Assembly: GCF_032062135.1 (NCBI RefSeq)
Contig: NC_092859.1
Coordinates: 113,693,093 to 113,757,092, forward strand
Length of the DNA: 64,000 nt
Origin: Pyxicephalus adspersus
Lineage: Eukaryota > Chordata > Amphibia > Anura > Pyxicephalidae
Direction of reading: 5' to 3'
Shown here: positions 24,709-62,008 of the stretch, piece by piece
Layout of the letters: every line of letters starts with the position of its first letter
How positions within the stretch are numbered: the first letter of the stretch is position 1
Position numbers and translations under genes: made by a program
Notes under the pieces: model-generated
Database searches by the model: none
Told to the model about the DNA's origin: nothing
Seen by the model: the letters and a program-made list of their open reading frames with translations, nothing else

Positions 24709-27044
24709 GCTTTGTGTGATCTCCTGGGTCAGTACACATGACCCGCAGACAGATCTACTGGATTGTTCCCATTTGCACTCAATTCTGAAATTGACTTCTT
24801 AGAATGTTTACTCATTGCCTCACTGTTTTGAGCACAGAAATCCAGCAGGTCTTCTGAATAGACTTGAGACGTTCAGGAGAAACCTTAATCTGTTATAAAA
24901 TGACAACAGACATATCAAGTCTGGTAAAATATCCTCCGCTTCAAAACTCTTACTAATAGGCCATTACCAATACTCATGCTTCTTTCCCAGTTTGGTTTCT
25001 GCAATTCCTGTGTAGAATCACACTTCCTCAAAAACTGCTGATGTGGGTTTTTTTTCTTCAAACACTGCTGTGAACAATGATGCATAAGAAACGTCAAGAT
25101 CAATCAGAAATGTAAGCTAAACCTAAAATTCTAAAGTGAGAAAGACAAAGGAACACGCACATTAATTTTTTTTTTTTTTGGTGCAATGTTTTGTAGAGAG
25201 GTGCCCAAATGTTGATTGGTACACTAAGGGTATTTTTATATATTTGTTGCACAATAGTAAACAACTGAAAACTTCAGTATAAGAACTTTTGCTGTGCATA
25301 TTTAAATCAAAGAAAACACCAAATAGTCAGATGCAAATTTTCATTCAGTGTGATTATAAATGCTAGCATTTTACTTTTTGTAGTTTGTAAATAGTAGATT
25401 GTCTCTGAGTATTAAAGTTGAACTCCAGGCAGATGGAAAAGATAAATTGATATATCATTAAATGTATTTTATCTATGAATGTAGCTGTGTCCCTAGAGGT
25501 CAGCTTTAAAGCAAACACAGATGTAATGTTAAATCTGTAACCCTTTAAAACTAGGCAAATTTCATTTCTTTAGGTATAGAAAACCTCATCCTTTTTTCTA
25601 TTTTGATCAGTGAAATATGTATACATTAAACATACACATTATGATCATCAAAGTAGTTGTATATTCTTAAGCAGTAAAAGAGCTTTGAAACAAGCTACCA
25701 CTGACCTATAGAGCTGCTTGTGCTGTAGAGTAATTAATTCTCAAAACTCACAACAAAGACTCCAAAGTTGTACTGTGTGTTCCCATTAGAGGGTTGGTAG
25801 CCTGACAAAGAATCTCCTGCTAAAGAAAGGGGTAAGAATTTATTATTTATTTTACATTTCTTCTGCTGTGAACTTTGAAGTTGAATATCTCCACAATGTC
25901 TACACAAGTAAGCAAAAGTTTGTTATCTTCAACTGCTTGTTTAGATTATTCAGATGTTAGTGTGTACAGTCTGGGTACATGTTCACTTTATAAATGAACA
26001 GAAAGTTATGTAATATTTCTGAGGTGATATCTTTTCATCAAGGTGTTGCATTTCTGTACCAAGTCACTGCAGGTCTACAACTCATCTTGTTGACAGTTCT
26101 TAATGATGGGTAATACGTTTTCTAATTTAGCCCATTGTGGTGTTATTAGTACTTAAAGAAGTAGCAGGAAGCCTCTATTTCTCTTCTTTCTTTTTGGTTA
26201 CTCTTTACTGCTGACTCACCCAACCTTAATTCTTTATATCAATGCAGCCTTAATGCATAAATTGTGTAATGGCTGCTTCTTGTAAATAGGTGATGAGTGA
26301 AAGCCAAGCCCCTGTCATGTTTTTTCATTCCACTCTAATGAAAGCAAACAAGCCTACACTAGAGTGGCAACTCTGCTCTGAATTCAGGAACTGCAGAGCA
26401 TTGTTGCCATTCCATCACAGGAAGCTGCACGGGTAAGAACTTTACTGATAGAATGAATAAGTATTTGTGGGATTTGCATGGGGCAAAGACCTGAACAGAT
26501 GCTCAACTGTCTCTTAAAACCATAATTATTGATCATTTAGGGTGGTAGTAGGAAGAGATGAGAGCTAAACAGACAGACTTCTTGGGTATTGCTGATCAGT
26601 ATGTTCTGTTCCTTAGAGAGGAGAGGAGGGACAGGATGCGCCCAGATCGGGGACACAATAGCCTGTATTAGGAGCTGGATGGTTTGTGATACATCAAGGT
26701 GGAACACTAAAAGATGTAGTGAGATGATCACCTCGTATTGATGGGAGGCCATAGTTTTACTGCATGCAGCCTATTCTGGATTACACCGCAGGAGCTGAAT
26801 GTAGGTGGCATTTATATGAATTAGTCCCTTAATGAGGCAGTTTTTACACTATAAAGGTAGAGTTGTGAATTGGGAAAAATGGGAACCATTTATTTTTGTT
26901 CTGAAGTTTCTGCTCTCACTTCCACTGAACCGGTGTGAATTTTTTACTACAGTATTCTTGTTTTATTATTTATATAAAAATAAAGGACAGTTAGGTAGTG
27001 GTGCTCAGTTTCTGTACCTTTTAGGTTTGCTTTTATAAAATAAA
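24709..27044 (+). other. irf5: Probable irf5 3' UTR with candidate poly(A) signals
   Basis: AT-rich and without coding potential. Possible signals are attaaa at 25411 (inside a small transposon) and aataaa at 26979 and 27039. Which is used cannot be told from sequence, so the end is uncertain. Confidence 0.35.
25412..25509. mobile_element. Short TTAA-flanked inverted-repeat element
   Basis: Left end ttaaagttgaactccagg, right end cctagaggtcagctttaa. The ends are imperfect inverted repeats bounded by TTAA on both sides, about 98 bases in all. Confidence 0.55.
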
Positions 27045-27384
27045 AATCTTCTATTTAATTCCTAAGTTCTTCTACTTCATTGCAAGCCTCATTGTGATTC
27101 TGTCAGTGCTGTAGATGTCCTTGTCTTCTGGAGGTATTGAAAGGATAGAAACAAAGTGAGCATGACTTACTATATGATTTTAGAATGCTTACAAAACAAA
27201 CTTTGTAGATTCACAATCACTTGAAAACTTATTTATTTGTGCATATGATAATTGAAGGGAATATTCACAAAATGTGTGTTAACATTTTAAAATCCTTTAG
27301 TAAATCAGCTTCCATTGTGCAACTGTGTAGATTTACAGATTTACAGTACAATTTACAGCTAAGAATACTGACCCTGATTTATTG

Positions 27385-27815
27385 TGCCAGCAGGTATAGC
27401 AATAGCTCCCATCTAGGTGGTGTCATTGGATGTAAAATAGCCCCTCTCCATTGGAGGTAGTAGATATAAATATCAACCCTTCTTTCTGGAGTTTGTTACT
27501 GTTGATATGTCAGTCGATATAACCATATTCACCCTTTAATTGTACCAGGGGGTATAATAGCCTCCTACCCACATTTATTGCTCTGTGGGTAACACTAAAA
27601 CAAACCCACTTTTTTCATTTCTCTCATCTAATTTTTATAAAAGTAATACTACATAGCTTCTCTCTTCGTTGTGGTCAGTTGGTGCAACAATAACACTCTA
27701 ACATGGGTGTCATTGGGTATGACAATAGCCCTCCCCAATGAGTTTTTGAGTGTGAATATCATTACCCCCCTTGTGTCAACGGGTATACTAGCTCCCTCAA
27801 GTGGTAGACAACAGT
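27385..27815 (+). repeat. Diverged minisatellite-like tract
   Basis: Recurring words 'ggtgtcattgg', 'gtataa/gacaatagc', 'cccctccattgg' and 'gtgaatatcat/aatatcaaccc' appear several times with strong divergence, suggesting an old tandem array of 60-100-base units between irf5 and tnpo3. Confidence 0.5.
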
Positions 27816-29414
27816 GTTGCAGCATCTAATTTTTTTTACTGAACTGTTGCATTGGCTCCAATTGCATCCACAAAGTCTGTAAAGGTGGTGCTTGCAGCCT
27901 AGCTCTATGGATGTGATCTGACAGTCAAACAGAAACCCATCACATCCATAAAATAACAGGAAAGTTTGCCTGTGTCAGCATACAGCCACTGGTGGTGAAG
28001 CGGTTCCTTCCTCCCATCAATCCACTTATCTCCAACATAAAAACTCTTTTGTGCTCTCCTGGCTTGCCAATCCTTGTTTATTTTCCCTTTCTGCCATCAA
28101 AATAATTCTTGGGAAGATGGGGAAGTCCCATGCTTTTAGAAAGGTAGGAATTTCACAAACTTTCAAGGTTGTGGGTAAAATTGTAGAAACAGTGCCCTAT
28201 CCAAGATGAAAATAGGAGGCTAGGCCCAGAAGAAAGTGTTGAAACAATATTTACAGTATCCAAGTATATTTCTTTATATTTTCAATAGTGAAAAAGTATA
28301 ACAAAACTTTATCATGATGCAAATGATTAACTGAAAATTGATGTCTGATAACTTTAACCTTCTTTGTTGCACTGATTTTCACACTTTCAGAAGGCCATGG
28401 TCCTGAGACTGGGGGTTGAGAACGAATAACACCACAAAAATAAGAGCAGGAGTAATTTTGTAATTAGTGTGCTGCAGGTTATTAAAGAGTTTATACAAGG
28501 AGCAAAACCCTGTACAGAAAAAAAAAACCAGGAATTTGCATTTGTGAGAGCAGATACCTCCGCATGGGGATAATTGTGCCATTTACTTAGTAAGGAGACA
28601 TCTGTAGTATACTTTTTACATGATGAGTATGACAACAGGCTCCAAGGACATTGGATTTGCTTTAAAGCATTTAGAACAGCTAACTTTTTCCAGTTAATTT
28701 ATACTGTGTCGTTTTTCTTGGTGTACAACAGGGCAATGGGGACACTGGCCCTGTGTATGCACTACATTTATAATAAGGATATACTGTTTATAGGCAGAAT
28801 GGTCAGTCCTCTCTCTGGAACACTTGACAGCCAAAGCTACTTTGTATGATGGTGACCTCTAGAGGCAGGTGGAATAAACTGGAGAATGTGTCTTCACAAA
28901 TAGAGAAGTAGGCAGCTAATCATAAATGTCTTCTTTCATCATTATATGGAACATGCACTTTGAATGGTGGGTTTTCTATTTTTGCCTGGACCGTGGTTAG
29001 TGTTGATCCTCTTATAGGCAATGCATAGAGGAGCCTTCTCCTGTAGATGAACCATCAATGCTCATCCTGTCTTTTATAGTCATCACTTTCATTGTCATGT
29101 TTTGTGGAAATGTATTCTTATTCAAGTTGTGTTTATGAAAGATGCAATCATTGAAGTCATGAAAGGTCACATAACTAAAATAGCTGGTAAACCTTTTACA
29201 TTAACAAAAAAAAATGGAACTCAATTAAAAATCCTCTTTTTACTTCATTTTATTTTGCACATTTTACTTTTTTTGTTCATTTCACAGAAAGTTTAGCTGC
29301 ATATTTTCTCAGTTTGCATCCACGCAAATTTAATCTCCGCCAACCAGTGATTTTATCTGACGGCTCTTAGTTTTTTGTTTTTTTTTTAACTTTTTTTGTA
29401 ATTGCAGTTTTTTT
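27816..29414. other. Intergenic between convergent genes
   Basis: Nothing recognised: no coding exon and no clear transposon end. It separates the probable irf5 3' UTR from the inferred tnpo3 poly(A) site. Confidence 0.4.
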
Positions 29415-29936
29415 TCATATTTTTTGATTTTTTTTTTTTTATTTTAAAATGAGTCCATCAAGGAAAGCTCTAAACCCTTCAACACCACCTCCCAATACCC
29501 GATCCTTCCCATAAGAAAATGCATATTTGATGCTTGGGCATTGCCGTTAGAACCCCTTCACCCCCGAGGTCTTGGACAATGTGGCACTGTTGGGGGGACT
29601 GGGATGTCGGACACATCTGGCACCACCTGGTCACCTTAGTGCCTTATTGCTGTGTAAGACCTTTGAAAAAAATCTTTTTAAACACAGCTTTTAGGGGAAC
29701 ATTTGCCCCTGCTCAGAAGTGAAGGGGTTGAGTTTTTGATGCTCTTTTCTTCCCGGTTTTGTTACGTTATCTTCAGCACGCTACACACAGGGACGCCGTC
29801 CTCAAACCCGCCTGCCAGCCGTCTCTCACTTTGCGTCCCCCCTTTTGGCATTACACGCTTGGGGGTTATAGAAGCCAATCCACAATGGTTCTCGGTTCTG
29901 GAGGTGCTGTCTGAGTGGGCTGGTAACCTGCCTTCA
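29415..29936 (-). other. tnpo3: Inferred tnpo3 terminal non-coding exon (3' UTR)
   Basis: On the minus strand, a textbook acceptor (tatttttcttctacag, just above 29936) opens a stretch richer in GC and CpG than its surroundings. An aataaa at 29438-29443 follows, with a T-rich plus-strand run beyond it. This fits the donor found 34 bases after the tnpo3 stop. Human TNPO3 also ends in a non-coding exon. The end near 29415 is estimated from the signal. Confidence 0.6.
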
Positions 29937-30974
29937 CTGTAGAAGAAAAATATGTGAAAAAAATGCTTATACATTTAAAACAACACCTTCCACTGACCTA
30001 TCATTGTGCAATCCACAGTTGTACTTTTAACTATCAGTGCATGGGAATTATCCGCCACATACAGGATGGAGCTAAAACTCTAAGTACCTTGTCGCCCAAT
30101 ATTCTAAATATTAGGGTACTTCTACTGTCATGGATAAGGGGTGCAGAATTTATAAGATATACTATTTTAAATTGCACTTTGCAGCCACACTAAACAAGTT
30201 TCATTCTTAAAGACCACATAGCCACCAATGATATTTTAGGTGGTATTCTCCAACTAGAATTTTTGAGTACTGACCTAAATGTGACAGGTTGCTAGGAGGC
30301 AAAACATATGTATGTATATATGAAAGAGCCATGTATAATCTGTATAGTTGTTTACATAAATTACCAGTACTGCTTATTAGTCTACCCTGTATATTTTAGC
30401 TATTATCATACAGTGGTAAGGAATAGAGGGGCCCAGGCTGATTATGGTCTTAGTAACGATTTGATTATTTACCCAAAATGTTTCCACCACTAGCTTTTAA
30501 ATAATTAAAGCCTGACTTCACTTCAGAGAATGGTTTTCCCATTGTATTATGTGGGTGATTTCACTAGCATGAGATGTTCTGACTTAACTTCATAACTGTT
30601 ACTCCTCAATAAATTGGCTCAGCTCAAAACAATCATTCCCATCTGCCACATCCCAATAATATATGGTTCGGAGTCAACTTCATAGAAAAACAAACTTAAT
30701 TTGTTTGGAAGTTTTTCTTAAAACCTTAACCATATATATTGGAGGACACTTCTAGGGGACATCCTCAAATACAGATCACTATGCATGGTCATGTGACCCG
30801 TCATTCAAGTCATTGTTCATGCACTGGTTCACACCCAAAGGCAAGGGTTATAATGGTACAGTTATTCTAAAATGTTGTTCAACATTTTATAATTGTCCTC
30901 TTCTTAAAGCTTACCATTCCTCTTATATGTTACCTTTCCCTTAAAAGCAAAATCTATTACAGAGCACTACTTAC

Positions 30975-54852
<23,878 letters not shown>

Positions 54853-55210
54853 GTCTCTCTACTTCAGCGCTCCGTGCTCTCTTACAGCCGCCTCTCCCCA
54901 GGCTTCATTCTCCACCTCGGCCGCAATGGGATTGTGCACCCGCAAACTCGGCCCGGACGGGAAGCACAAGTCTGCAGTATAGCGTTCCGGATCCACTCCC
55001 CGGGTTGTACAGGGAGGGAGGGGGGGCGCCGGAAGACTCAGTGTCCAGCTCCTATGTGACTCCTCTGCCGTCACACGATTCCTCCCCACCTATACAGCAG
55101 CAGCCCAGGAAAGAGGTATCTTCCCGGGCAGGAAGTACGTCAGCCAGCGCTTCCTGCCGGTCCCTGAGTGACGAGAGGGCGGTAGGGAGGGTCCTCCTGA
55201 GGACAGTCAT
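54853..55210 (-). promoter_or_regulatory. tnpo3: GC-rich tnpo3 promoter / CpG island
   Basis: CpG-dense block that also covers tnpo3 exon 1, in sharp contrast with the AT-rich surroundings. Contains ETS-type ccggaag (55029-55035) and an ETS plus CRE-like caggaagtacgtca (55129-55142). No TATA box is evident, as is usual for a housekeeping gene. The transcription start is not determined. Confidence 0.65.
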
Positions 55211-55635
55211 ACATAGAGGAAGTTGGGGAAGGTGTGTAATGGTGAACCGGCTTCTGTGGAGATTAATTTATTCGTATGTCATTGTAGGAGCTTTACATAC
55301 CATTCATAGCCAATGAAGCTTCCTATGTAAACCCAGTCAATAAAATGACCCCCTGTTGGACAAAGTAAAGGCGGGATGCAGGAGATAATGTACACTTACC
55401 TATACGGTAGGTTGTATTTGCAGGTATATGACACCTCTAGACGCATATAGCTGCACCCCCATACCCCATAGTGGTTTCTTCCACTGCCTTATATACCCTA
55501 TAGTGACATTGGAGCTGGTGGTAGGTGGTAGGCACCTTTTTTTTTTTTTTTACATTGCAGGAAAAGCCCAATGGAGCAGCCCAGTGCCACCTGTGATACA
55601 TGACGTAGATATCCATTGAAGCTGTGGGCTTCATA

Positions 55636-56100
55636 TTAAAGAGGAACTAAACCCAAAAGTGCCTAAAACAAAACAAATCCACTTACCTTCAATCCTGCAG
55701 GGCAGTCTGAGCCATCCAGAGGACTCTTCCATCCGGTCCCGCGTCGTCCCGGCATCCATCCAGGTGGCGCCATCTCCGTCTCTTCTTCCGGTTTCTTCTT
55801 CCTACATCACCTGACCCAGGCGCCAGATTGGGTAACATAGGTTGGAAAAAAAAACTTGCCGATGTCACTGCGCATGAGGTGAAAAGGCTCCTTCTGCGCA
55901 TGCCCGAGATGCATGGGGCATGCGCTGAATGAGCACCCAAGAGCCTCCCGGAATGCGTGACATTCTTAATTCTCCTAGCCGGTGCTGCACTTTTTTTTTT
56001 TTTTGCTTTTTTAAAGAGTGTTGCACTCTTTAAAATGATTCTCAAATGATTCTCTACCCTTTTATGTAAAGTGAAAGTTCTGAGTTTAGGTATGTTTTAA
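55636..56100 (+). mobile_element. TTAA-type miniature element, copy B
   Basis: Left end ttaaagaggaactaaaccc. Right end, read inverted, ttaaaacatacctaaactca. Both outer TTAAs fit piggyBac- or Kolobok-like target duplications. The inside is CpG-rich with ggcgccatctccgtctcttc and ctgcgcatgcccg. About 465 bases, no coding capacity. Confidence 0.6.
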
Positions 56101-56272
56101 TCATTTACCGCTCCAGCAGTAATGGCAGAAGTTGCGAAGTCTCCCCCTCTTTTTTTCCTTACATAAAAATGTTATCTACCCTTTTATATAAAGTAAAAAA
56201 TATGGTGATAGGTCTGTGCTAAGGCATCGTATACTTACATCTACCAGAGATCTGGAGTTTAGGATCCATAAA

Positions 56273-56490
56273 GGGTGGTGTGGCTGGCTCAATGCCTAGC
56301 ATTGTCATCTTTGCAGCACCGGGGTCCCCGGTTTGAATCTTGGCTGGGACACAATTTGCATGAAGTTTGTATGTTCTCTCCTGGGATTCCCCCCACATCC
56401 CAAAAAACATGCAGCTAGGGTAAATGGCTTTCCCCAAAAAACTGGCCTGAGATTGTGCTATTGGCTATTGTGAGCTCCAATGGAGGACAT
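56273..56490 (+). repeat. tRNA-derived SINE, plus strand, 3' truncated
   Basis: Box A tggctcaatgc (56285-56295) and box B ggtttgaatct (56330-56340), followed by the family body (gtatgttctctcctgggatt). The TAA tail is missing. Confidence 0.65.
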
Positions 56491-58031
56491 CATCTCCTCT
56501 CATTCCTTTTTTAAATGTAGAATCAAATGTAATTACCCGATTCCAGCATTGGAGGTCCTTCCTATGGTGACAAAGCTCTGACCTGTCTTTGAATCGCTTG
56601 CTTTGCTACACTGTCATGTGGCTTTCAAACAGATTACAGGGTTTATTTAGAACACACATTACACGGGCTACTGTTGGCACCATCATCAAAAAGCCCTAAA
56701 AATGCCAGGTGCCCATTGGTGAAATAATTATGTAGAAATAAAGTGGCTGCAAAAGTGTTGGTAGGAGTTCAGCAGCAATAGGATGAATAATATGGATAGA
56801 AAGTTGAAAATATTTTCTATCAATAAATTATTTATAATATGCAGTACAAAATCAGATGTCACACAGGTGGTTTTGCACTTGGAGGTACATCACCAGCAGC
56901 AGAAGTTTTCACTTACCTATGTGTAATTACTGCAGGGGGCATCTCCATATCATCCTTTCCAGCAGGGAAACAATATCTCACTGGTCCAGCTAGCAAAGGA
57001 GTGACCCCTATTAAAACAAGTCTGCTCAGTGGTCTGCTGGGGTCCATTCACATATTTTGAGTATGCATGTTGATGCGGGTGTTACCACTATCCATGTTGG
57101 TGCATGTTATGTGTGCCAGTACGTTGCAGCTTCTTAAACTGTCACCAGCACCCTGATACAATAATCAATGCAGATGCATCAGACCCACAATGCATGGTAA
57201 TGCACTGCTGTGTGTTGTGGTGAGCTGTGCTGGAAGAACATAAAGAATGTGTATATTTTCGTCCTTTTCGTTGTCTTCATAATGCAATGCAGATTAACAG
57301 GTCACATATCTCCTGTTTACACATGCTTTAACACTATGCCCCAGGACACAAAGGTGTATATGGGCCCTTCATGATCCCATATTCAGTGAGGTGCCTCCAG
57401 TGACAGGATAGGGATCATGACATGGCTATGAATGTACTACATGTATATCTACTATAACACCTACAAAAACAGAAATGTCTTGCTTGGCTGTAGCACAGCA
57501 CACATTATGACCAGCTTTGACTTTATACAATCAGGTATGAGCACTTTGAAGAGACAAACAGTTAAAATGCAGATAAACATATTTTACTTGTCAAAAGAAT
57601 TTCTGTCCATTCATTCTACAATAGATATGGTTCAGGTCCATCCATCACCAGTTATTGAAGAAAGGCGCAGGATTTTCATTTCTGCAGCTTAGTTGCTATT
57701 ACTTTAGTTAGCCAGAAAATCTCAATTTCTTTGCTTGTTATGATTAAGTTTCACCTTATTACTGGGGCTCAACTTATAATGACTTCATAATTCAGTTCAA
57801 CTAATAACCCTCTGTGCATCCAAAATGTTCTCTCCATCCATTCAACTGATTTTGCCAATAAAAGTGGTTGAATCATTTGCTGTTTTTTCTATATGTACGT
57901 GAGTCTCTCATCTGAAGTTCACACTGCACTTGCTGACAATCCATGTCTGTTAAAAACAACAGCACAAGTTGCAGTGTACATAGAGCAGCCTTGGATGCTG
58001 CTCCTGTCATAAATCTGACATCTGTCTGGCA

Positions 58032-58348
58032 TTAAAGGCGAATAAAACTAGACGATATTTAACTGTCCTCAATCCGTCATGGGCGCCATCATCTTCTTCC
58101 TTATTTTCTTTCTTTGACCATCATTATTGGCTGGGTCAGGATAACATAACTTCCAAGCAGGTGCACAGGAGTTCATCCAGTTCCAGCACCCGCAAGGGAA
58201 GCCCGGTTTGCTGGATATCCCCGGCAACAAACGATGGGCTGCGCATGTGCAGCATGGAAATTGCAAAAGGGGACATTGTCTGTCCCTTTCTGAAATAAAT
58301 ACCTGCCTGGTTGCCATATTTCAAAGTTGGCCATTAGTTCCACCTTAA
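58032..58348 (+). mobile_element. TTAA-type miniature element, copy C
   Basis: Left end ttaaaggcgaataaaac, right end inverted ttaaggtggaactaatggcc, both beginning with TTAA. Shares gcgccatcatcttcttcc and tgcgcatgtgcag with copy B. 317 bases. Confidence 0.6.
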
Positions 58349-59299
58349 TATTTATGCACTTAGGATAGAAGGTATTTATGGGGACTAAGTGAAAGAAATG
58401 TATCATTAATATATAGAACAAATATAATTTTTTTTGCTTTTGTCTTTAGTGCTACTTCGAGGACACTGCTCAGATGCCATAGGCTCTAGTTAGACTGGTA
58501 TTGAGGTTGCATTGTGGTTACTACTTCCTCATACCAGTGAACTGCTGCCTCAGACAGATGTTACATAAATAATAAATAAGTAGGGGCGGCAGGGAGAGGT
58601 TCAGTGCTGCTGCCCACAGTCATATTGGCAGAGACTGATTCTTTAGGAACCAGCAATGCAGTGAAAGTGACCAAGCGGCTGGCAAGGTGCCAGTTCCAGG
58701 GAGTTGCATGGGATGCTAAGATCCTGATCATGAGGTATATCTGAACCCAGCAATAGAGAGATAAAGATATGGTTAGTTTTGTATCTACTCTGTTTCCATC
58801 AAAGATGAATAAAACAATGTTGTGCTGTCCCTTAAAGCAACCTGACGAATAATAAAAACAAAAAATAAATACATTTGTTCCTATTTAACTCTAGGAGTCT
58901 ATAAAATGGGAATCAGACATTCCCAGACATTCATTGTTCTTTCTTACGACTGTACTGTTGGGATTTATTTTTCTAATATGAAAATAAAAATAGATTTACC
59001 CATAATTTTAAACTGTTTTCATTCATGTTGTTAATGAATATTTTAGTCACACCTTAAGGAAAGAGCAATAAAAAATCTATTTCATTTGTAAACTACTAAA
59101 CTTGTACTAAACTCTTTTAGTGCCATTTAAACAGGACAAATCACAGAATAATATATATTATTGCATTAAAACAAACATTGATCGAAGAGGAAAAAATTTA
59201 TTTTTCGTCTGGATTGCTTAATTTTTTTTTTGTTTTTATAAATTTATATTGCAAAAAATATAAGAAAACACTGAAATCATATATCAGATCTCAATCACT

Positions 59300-60210
59300 G
59301 AAACACTCAGATTGAAAATCTTTATTAATTTACATTGTATAATTCACTGAGAACAGAATGACATAAATAATATGGTGAATGGAAACTAAAAGCATTGCCT
59401 ACGGGGGCTGAATTTAAAATGACACTGAGAATCTACCTAAAACACTGAAATCACAAAATGATTGCATGGATTTCCTCTTAAAATGTCATAATGTGGCTCA
59501 GCAGTGTGTATGACCCCCACTTGGCTGTATGCATTCCTGACAACATCTGGGCATATTTCTGAGTCAGTGGATGGAGTGCTGGGAGATCTCCTCTAAGACC
59601 TGGATCAGGACATCAGTGAATTCCTGGACAGATGTGCACTGATACGAATTGTCCTAGAGAGTTCCTAAAGTCTAGGGAACAGGAAAGACAGTAAATATCA
59701 TCTAGGAATTTCCTACACACTGCGGCCACATGAGGCTGGACATTGTCTGACAGTTGGTAAGAGGATTTCATCCTGGTACCTAACACCAGTTGAGGTTTCT
59801 TAACTGTGACATGTTCTCACCGTGAACCTACTCATTTTTGTGGAGAACAGGTGCCAATGACCAAGCTACCATTTTTGGTTCTCTGGTATACGGCAATCAA
59901 TCTGCAAGCACAGGTCCCGCTACAAGACGTTGGGCCCATATACCATCCTCATGGAGTCTGGGCTGCCGTTTTGGTCAGAAACAAACACATGACTAGCCCA
60001 CTCGAGGTCATCTTGTAAGGCCCAGGTGTTGCTCCCCTCTCCATGCTCCTTCTTACACATAGACACAGATACCAGTCCCGCTGCTGGGTTGTTGCCATCT
60101 CTGTCCCTGTCCAGCCTTGTGCTTTGTGAAAGCCATTTTGGAGGATCAGGACAAGCTATGTAGACTAATTGGGCTGCAGGTACCACCTCATTATATTTTA
60201 CAGTACCAGT
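59300..60210 (-). mobile_element. Decayed Tc1/mariner-type transposon
   Basis: Read on the minus strand, fragments match a Tc1-like transposase: the ALQDDLEWA region near 60020, the RLHEGG/GPNV-like segment near 59950, a decayed FTDESRF motif in which the acidic residues are lost (about 59835), RYQDEI-like near 59780, and the second catalytic motif DNVQPHVAA (59721-59748). Large deletions and stops remove any open frame. A recognisable 3' non-coding end follows. The limits are approximate. Confidence 0.7.
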
Positions 60211-61402
60211 AGTGACAAAAGCATTAGCAAAATGCAAGACTGGTAAAAAATCAGAAATGGTGTTTGGCTTGCTGTTACCCCTTCTGTGTTGCTCTAGGAT
60301 CTGCTGCTATTCTATATCTCTGGATGTGTCGTATACCACATTCCCACTGGGCTATTTTTTAAATAATCACTGTGTCCTTCTATAGAGCATTTTTTGGGTC
60401 AGTTGGAGGAACAGCTTCTGGCAGGGGACACAGCATCTAACACGTCTGGAAGTGTTGGATAACATTGGCACTTGGAGTTCCTACAAAAGAGGTAAGTGTG
60501 TCTTCTTACAGTCAAGAGTCAGCATCACTCCTGTCAGACAGCTCAGGCATTGGGATGGATAGAAACTGGAGAATGCTTCTTTCTTCTTCCCATTCTTCAT
60601 TGGCTGACCCTCCCTTCATGGGATCAGCCTGATTGCACAATTCCCAAATTATATGTTATATTTCTGCTGGGAACAGTCATCACCCATGGTATGTATTCAG
60701 CATTGAAAGGCAAGTGAGGACACAGATTTGAGTCAGAGGGTAATACCCTGACTGAAGAAGTTGTGGGACAAATATGAGTCATATGAGAACTAAAACACTA
60801 CTGCTAAGCCCTGTTTGGAAATATGGATTTCTTTAGATTTGTGGATCTTCTACCAATGCTGAGTGGGCATGGACAAATCTACTAAGTGTTGATTTACCAA
60901 GAGTTTACACCTTAAGCCTGGTGAAGAGTGGGGATGATCCATATTGTTTCTCTTCAGTTATCTTTGTACCATTTCTACTTGGATCTCCAGTAAAATGCAT
61001 CTATCTGAGAAAACAAAGTATATTTGTATTTTTTTGTTGATATGTAAAGGCAGATGAGAGTCTGTCAATGGAATAAACCCGAAATATCAGAATTAAGTTT
61101 GCTGGTTTATGTGAATGAGAATCTGTCAGGTTCACCAGGAAAGCAAGGTTATCACAAATCTAAGACAGGTGTGCTCCCCACAACCACCAGAATGTTTCCT
61201 CCTGCTAGTATTTTTCCATGGCACGCTATGTACACAGCTATTAAACTCATCAGTTTTTGGCATGGTGTAACAATTGTCTGCCATTTGTTCCTCCCTTGTT
61301 ATCCTCCTAATCTAAGACTTGCTTTCTTGTAGGTAGCCGGTGTCTGATGGGCGAGATTGTGCCAGTACATACCATATGCATGGAGTAACTTGCATCTCTA
61401 TG

Positions 61403-61642
61403 GGGTCTATTTTAAAGCAGTGAATCTGACATTCACTGAAACAACATAAACAACATGAATGCAAATATTTTAAAACTAAATAAATGAAACTAGGGGTTTT
61501 TATATAAAGCAGTGAATCTACTTTTCCTTAAACATTCCCTGATGGAGAATCAACCACTGCCACTGAAACATATGGACCTGGAAGATTCTCCACCAGGAAA
61601 TGTTTCAGTGAATGTCAGATTTCTTGCTTTATAAATGGATCC
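61403..61642. mobile_element. Fold-back miniature transposon
   Basis: Arms are inverted copies: left gggtctattttaaagcagtg then gaatctgacattcactgaaa; right gtttcagtgaatgtcagatt then gctttataaatggatcc. A partial extra copy of the left end (tatataaagcagtgaatct) lies inside. No coding capacity. Confidence 0.7.
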
Positions 61643-61886
61643 AAATGTTTTTATCAATGTCAATTAAAGGAATGAGAATTTCTATTTTTCCTAGGGCTCC
61701 ATTTGGCCTCAGGGGTCTCATATTCAGGGGTTCAGGGGTCTCATATTATGGTACATAGTTGTGTGTCTGATGGTGAGGAATGACATGACAGTGTGGAATA
61801 TTTTGCACTAAGTTTACATTTGAAAACATTACATAAATGATATATAAGCAGCTCACTGAATTTTGACAAATAAGCAGGTATTATTT

Positions 61887-61941
61887 AATATTAAACAGGA
61901 ATTATATAGCGCCAACATATTATGCAGCGCTGTACATTAAA
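61887..61941 (-). repeat. SINE 3' tail fragment
   Basis: Contains atatagcgccaacatattat and gcagcgctgtacat, the conserved 3' tail of the SINE family. Only about 55 bases remain. Confidence 0.6.
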
Positions 61942-61953
61942 TTGGTAAAAATC

Positions 61954-61995
61954 CTTATTGCAGAGGGGACATCGCCTGTTACGTTCTGCAATAAG
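61954..61995. repeat. Short perfect hairpin
   Basis: cttattgcaga (61954-61964) and tctgcaataag (61985-61995) are exact inverted repeats around a 20-base loop. Probably the core of a small repeat element. No evidence for a structured RNA gene. Confidence 0.6.
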
Positions 61996-62008
61996 AACCT
62001 GCCTGATG

